A stretch of DNA of 15,253 nt. It comes from Planctomycetota bacterium (lineage in GTDB: Bacteria > Planctomycetota > Phycisphaerae > UBA1845). The notes under the pieces were generated by a model. It did no database searches. It had not been told where the DNA came from and worked only from the letters and a program-made list of their open reading frames with translations. Shown here one piece after another: positions 13,364 to 15,253 of this stretch; position 1 is the stretch's first letter; every line of letters starts with the position of its first letter. Location: assembly GCA_022567365.1 (NCBI GenBank), contig JADFHG010000014.1, positions 1 through 15,253 on the forward strand, read 5' to 3'. Made by a program: the position numbers and the translations under genes.

Positions 13364-13518
13364 TTTGCAAGAACGTCGGCACTTGTGAATCACTGCACTA
13401 ACTCGCCGCAAGTAGCCGTGGCGATTGAACTTATCATAGGTGGGTCCGACGGGCCGGACAAGCGGCGGTCGCGGAGCCCGATAGGCATTGCCTGCATGAC
13501 CCGACAACCGCATACAAA

Positions 13519-13547
13519 TTGCTCGGCGGGCGCCGACACCCTATAAT
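13519..13547 (+). promoter_or_regulatory. Sigma-70-type promoter of the NUDIX-rhomboid pair
   Basis: TTGCTC (13519-13524) and a perfect TATAAT (13542-13547) are spaced by 17 nt. Transcription would begin near 13554, leaving a leader of about 30 nt before the ATG at 13584. Confidence 0.7.
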
Positions 13548-13583
13548 CCCCGGCTTCACGCGAAGAAGTGCCTTGATTCGACA

Positions 13584-14108
13584 ATGATAAACGCCAATCG
13601 AGAATGTTTGCTCTCCACCCGACTGTTTTCGGTGGAACGTCGCGAATACCCGCGCGACGGTCTCCCGCCCATTCGGCGCGACGTCGTCGTCCACCCCGGG
13701 GCCGTTGTGATATTGCCGCTGCTCGGCGACGATCGGATCGTCATGATCCGAAACTACCGGCACACGGTGGAGCAGGAGCTTCTCGAATTGCCCGCCGGAA
13801 CGAGGGAGCCCGATGAACAAGCCATCGAGACCGCGCGGCGCGAGCTGGAGGAGGAAACCGGTTATCGGGCGGGCTCGATCGAACCGCTTACCGAGTTTTT
13901 CGCCTCGCCGGGCATTCTCACCGAACGGATGCACACGTTCGTCGCCCGCGATTTGACTCACGTCGGGCAAAGACTCGAGGATAACGAACGCATCACCGTC
14001 GCGCCGGTCGATACCCAAAAGGCGTGGGAAATGCTCGCCGGCGGCGAGCTTCGCGACGCCAAGACCATCGCCACGTTGGCGGTGTATTTCGCGAGAACGC
14101 GAGGATAA
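13584..14108 (+). CDS. NUDIX hydrolase, ADP-ribose pyrophosphatase-like
   Basis: A 174-residue NUDIX hydrolase with a complete Nudix box at residues 72-94: Gly72, Glu78, then RRELEEETGY with the metal-binding Glu residues. The sequence before it, VVILPLLGDDRIVMIRNYRH followed by ELLELPAG, and the later FFASPGILTERMHTF are typical of the ADP-ribose/ADP-sugar pyrophosphatase branch, which cleaves ADP-ribose to AMP and ribose 5-phosphate. The conserved proline in ASPGILTE fits that branch. The protein is cytosolic with no signal peptide. ATG 13584 has a weak ribosome site but gives the expected N-terminus and follows a good promoter. The rhomboid gene starts 6 nt after its stop, so the two are almost certainly co-transcribed. 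Confidence 0.92.
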   Translation: MINANRECLLSTRLFSVERREYPRDGLPPIRRDVVVHPGAVVILPLLGDDRIVMIRNYRHTVEQELLELPAGTREPDEQAIETARRELEEETGYRAGSIEPLTEFFASPGILTERMHTFVARDLTHVGQRLEDNERITVAPVDTQKAWEMLAGGELRDAKTIATLAVYFARTRG

Positions 14109-14113
14109 TACGA

Positions 14114-15040
14114 GTGGGCTGGCAGGACCGAGACTACGCATCCGATTACGGCACGCCGAGGGGTGGCACGTTCGCGCCGCGCATTCCCGCGATGGGCACA
14201 ATCTTCCGCGGCCGGAGCATCGTCACGATTCTGATCGCGATCAACGTGGTGGTCTACGTGTTGTGCGTGGTTTCGTCGGGCCGCAGTCTCATCGAGAGCC
14301 CGCTTTTTCAATGGACGGCGCTGTACGCACCCGCCGTTATGCACGGCCAAATATGGCGCTTGCTCACGGCGACGTATCTGCATTGGGACGGTTGGCACAT
14401 CTTCATGAACATGATCGGGCTTCACTTTCTCGGTCGCTCGTTGGAGCGCGATTGGGGTCCGAAACGGTTTCTTGGTGTGTACACGTTCGCGGGGATTCTC
14501 GGCAATGTGTTCTACATCGTGCTCAGCCAGATGGGCTGGTTGCCGACCGGCATTGCGGCCGGTGCTTCGGGATCCGTCCTCGCCTTGCTCGGCGCCGCCG
14601 CCGTCCGGTATCCCCACGCGACGGTCTACATCTACATGCTCTTCCCGATCAAGATCCGCACCGCCGCAGCCATTTTCGGTGGGCTCTACGTGCTCAACTT
14701 GTTCAAACGTGGCGACAACGCCGGCGGCGACGCGTGTCACCTGGCCGGGCTTCTCTTCGGCGCGTGGTGGGCGTGGCGGGGCGATCGGTGGTGGACGTCA
14801 TCGCGGCGTTGGGGGTCGAACGTGGGTGGCATCGCACAGCCGCAAGGTCGTGTTCGCTCATGGGTAACCCCGCGCGCCAAGCAGCGTAAAGAGGATCAAG
14901 CGGCGATCAACGCGATTCTGAAGAAGGTCCACGAGGGCGGGATCCATAGCCTCTCCGAGTCCGACAAACGCATCCTCTCCGAGGCCACCGAGCGCCAAAG
15001 GGCGCAAGACGCCGAGTTCGGGCGGGCCGATCGGTTGTGA
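14114..15040 (+). CDS. Rhomboid-family intramembrane serine protease
   Basis: A 308-residue polytopic membrane protease. After a short cytosolic start (MGWQDRDY) come the first membrane segment (IVTILIAINVVVYVLCVV, 36-53), WRLLTATYLH with GWHIFMNM (93-100), the catalytic serine Ser152 in GASGSVLALLG, and the catalytic histidine His209 in CHLAGLLFG. Ser and His form the dyad, so it should be active. The roughly 85-residue C-terminal tail is cytosolic and charged and ends with a helical motif (AINAILKKVHEGGIHSLSES) that recurs in rhomboids from this kind of bacterium, where it has no known role. GTG 14114 is chosen because GAGGA (14101-14105) lies 8 nt upstream; the longer frame to 14024 overlaps the NUDIX gene. 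Substrates are unknown. Confidence 0.93.
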   Translation: MGWQDRDYASDYGTPRGGTFAPRIPAMGTIFRGRSIVTILIAINVVVYVLCVVSSGRSLIESPLFQWTALYAPAVMHGQIWRLLTATYLHWDGWHIFMNMIGLHFLGRSLERDWGPKRFLGVYTFAGILGNVFYIVLSQMGWLPTGIAAGASGSVLALLGAAAVRYPHATVYIYMLFPIKIRTAAAIFGGLYVLNLFKRGDNAGGDACHLAGLLFGAWWAWRGDRWWTSSRRWGSNVGGIAQPQGRVRSWVTPRAKQRKEDQAAINAILKKVHEGGIHSLSESDKRILSEATERQRAQDAEFGRADRL

Positions 15041-15083
15041 CGATCACCGGGGCTTGTACGGCAAGGGTTTGAAGCCGTAGCAG

Positions 15084-15098
15084 CCTGTTGAAAAAGTG
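15084..15098 (+). repeat. Solo copy of the CCTGTTGAAAAAGTG repeat end
   Basis: This 15-mer is the exact reverse complement of 13253-13267, the right end of the element before the NUDIX gene. As there, it lies shortly before a long hairpin repeat (15137). No inverted partner is visible before the window ends. Confidence 0.5.
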
Positions 15099-15136
15099 GT
15101 TCTCGGCCCAAAAAGTAGCGGCCGCCCTCCGAGCAA

Positions 15137-15207
15137 CCGAACCGCGACCGTGAGGGAGCGGTCCTGCGCCTTCCACAAAGGACCGCTTCCTTACGGGCGC
15201 GGTTCGG
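15137..15207. repeat. Long hairpin repeat, copy 2 (CCGAACCGCGACCG family)
   Basis: The left arm (15137-15164) and right arm (15180-15207) are 28 nt each and complementary at 25 positions, with a 15-nt loop. The first 25 nt match copy 1 with one difference, while the loops differ. It lies downstream of the rhomboid gene and could also act as a transcription barrier. The tail 15208-15253 shows no gene. Confidence 0.75.
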
Positions 15208-15253
15208 AAAGAGCGTTCTTGAATACGCTCGAAGTGACCATGGCCGCAGATAT

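Overview
The window looks like chromosomal DNA of a GC-rich, Gram-negative-type bacterium, most likely a planctomycete (Phycisphaerae or a related lineage). The pointers are a small membrane protein ending in a CxxCGYDL...CxxCG zinc ribbon, a GC-rich repeat family built on CACGGGCTAACGCCCGTG, long hairpins beginning CCGAACCGCGACCG, and the core gene set. This placement is inference from family knowledge, not from a search.

Left part (1-1800): a MarR-type repressor gene is followed by a gene for a secreted His/Tyr/Gly/Arg-rich protein. The second gene has a near-consensus sigma-70 promoter with a small palindrome over its -10. A hairpin terminator and a stand-alone tRNA-Ile(GAU) gene come next.

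Accessory block (1800-6400, + strand): a HipA-like kinase gene that appears frameshifted is translationally coupled to a DUF3037 gene. Then come a decayed fragment of a membrane-protein gene, two small co-directional genes (one unknown, one a zinc-ribbon membrane protein), and a three-gene operon. The operon reads HigB/RelE-type toxin, HTH antitoxin, SecB-like chaperone, joined by 4-nt and 1-nt overlaps. This layout matches tripartite toxin-antitoxin-chaperone (TAC) systems, and it has its own promoter and operator-like palindrome. It is the most interesting system in the window.

Core block (6669-13109, - strand): transcription runs dxr (isoprenoid precursor synthesis) > rseP-type site-2 protease with an unusually long multi-PDZ region > serA (serine synthesis) > ROK sugar kinase. 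dxr/rseP overlap by 16 nt and serA/ROK by 4 nt. A repeat sits between rseP and serA.

Right part (13110-15253): a repeat-filled intergenic region, then a NUDIX hydrolase and a rhomboid protease as a tight + strand pair behind a good promoter. A second copy of the long hairpin repeat lies after the rhomboid gene, so this pair is bracketed by related repeats.
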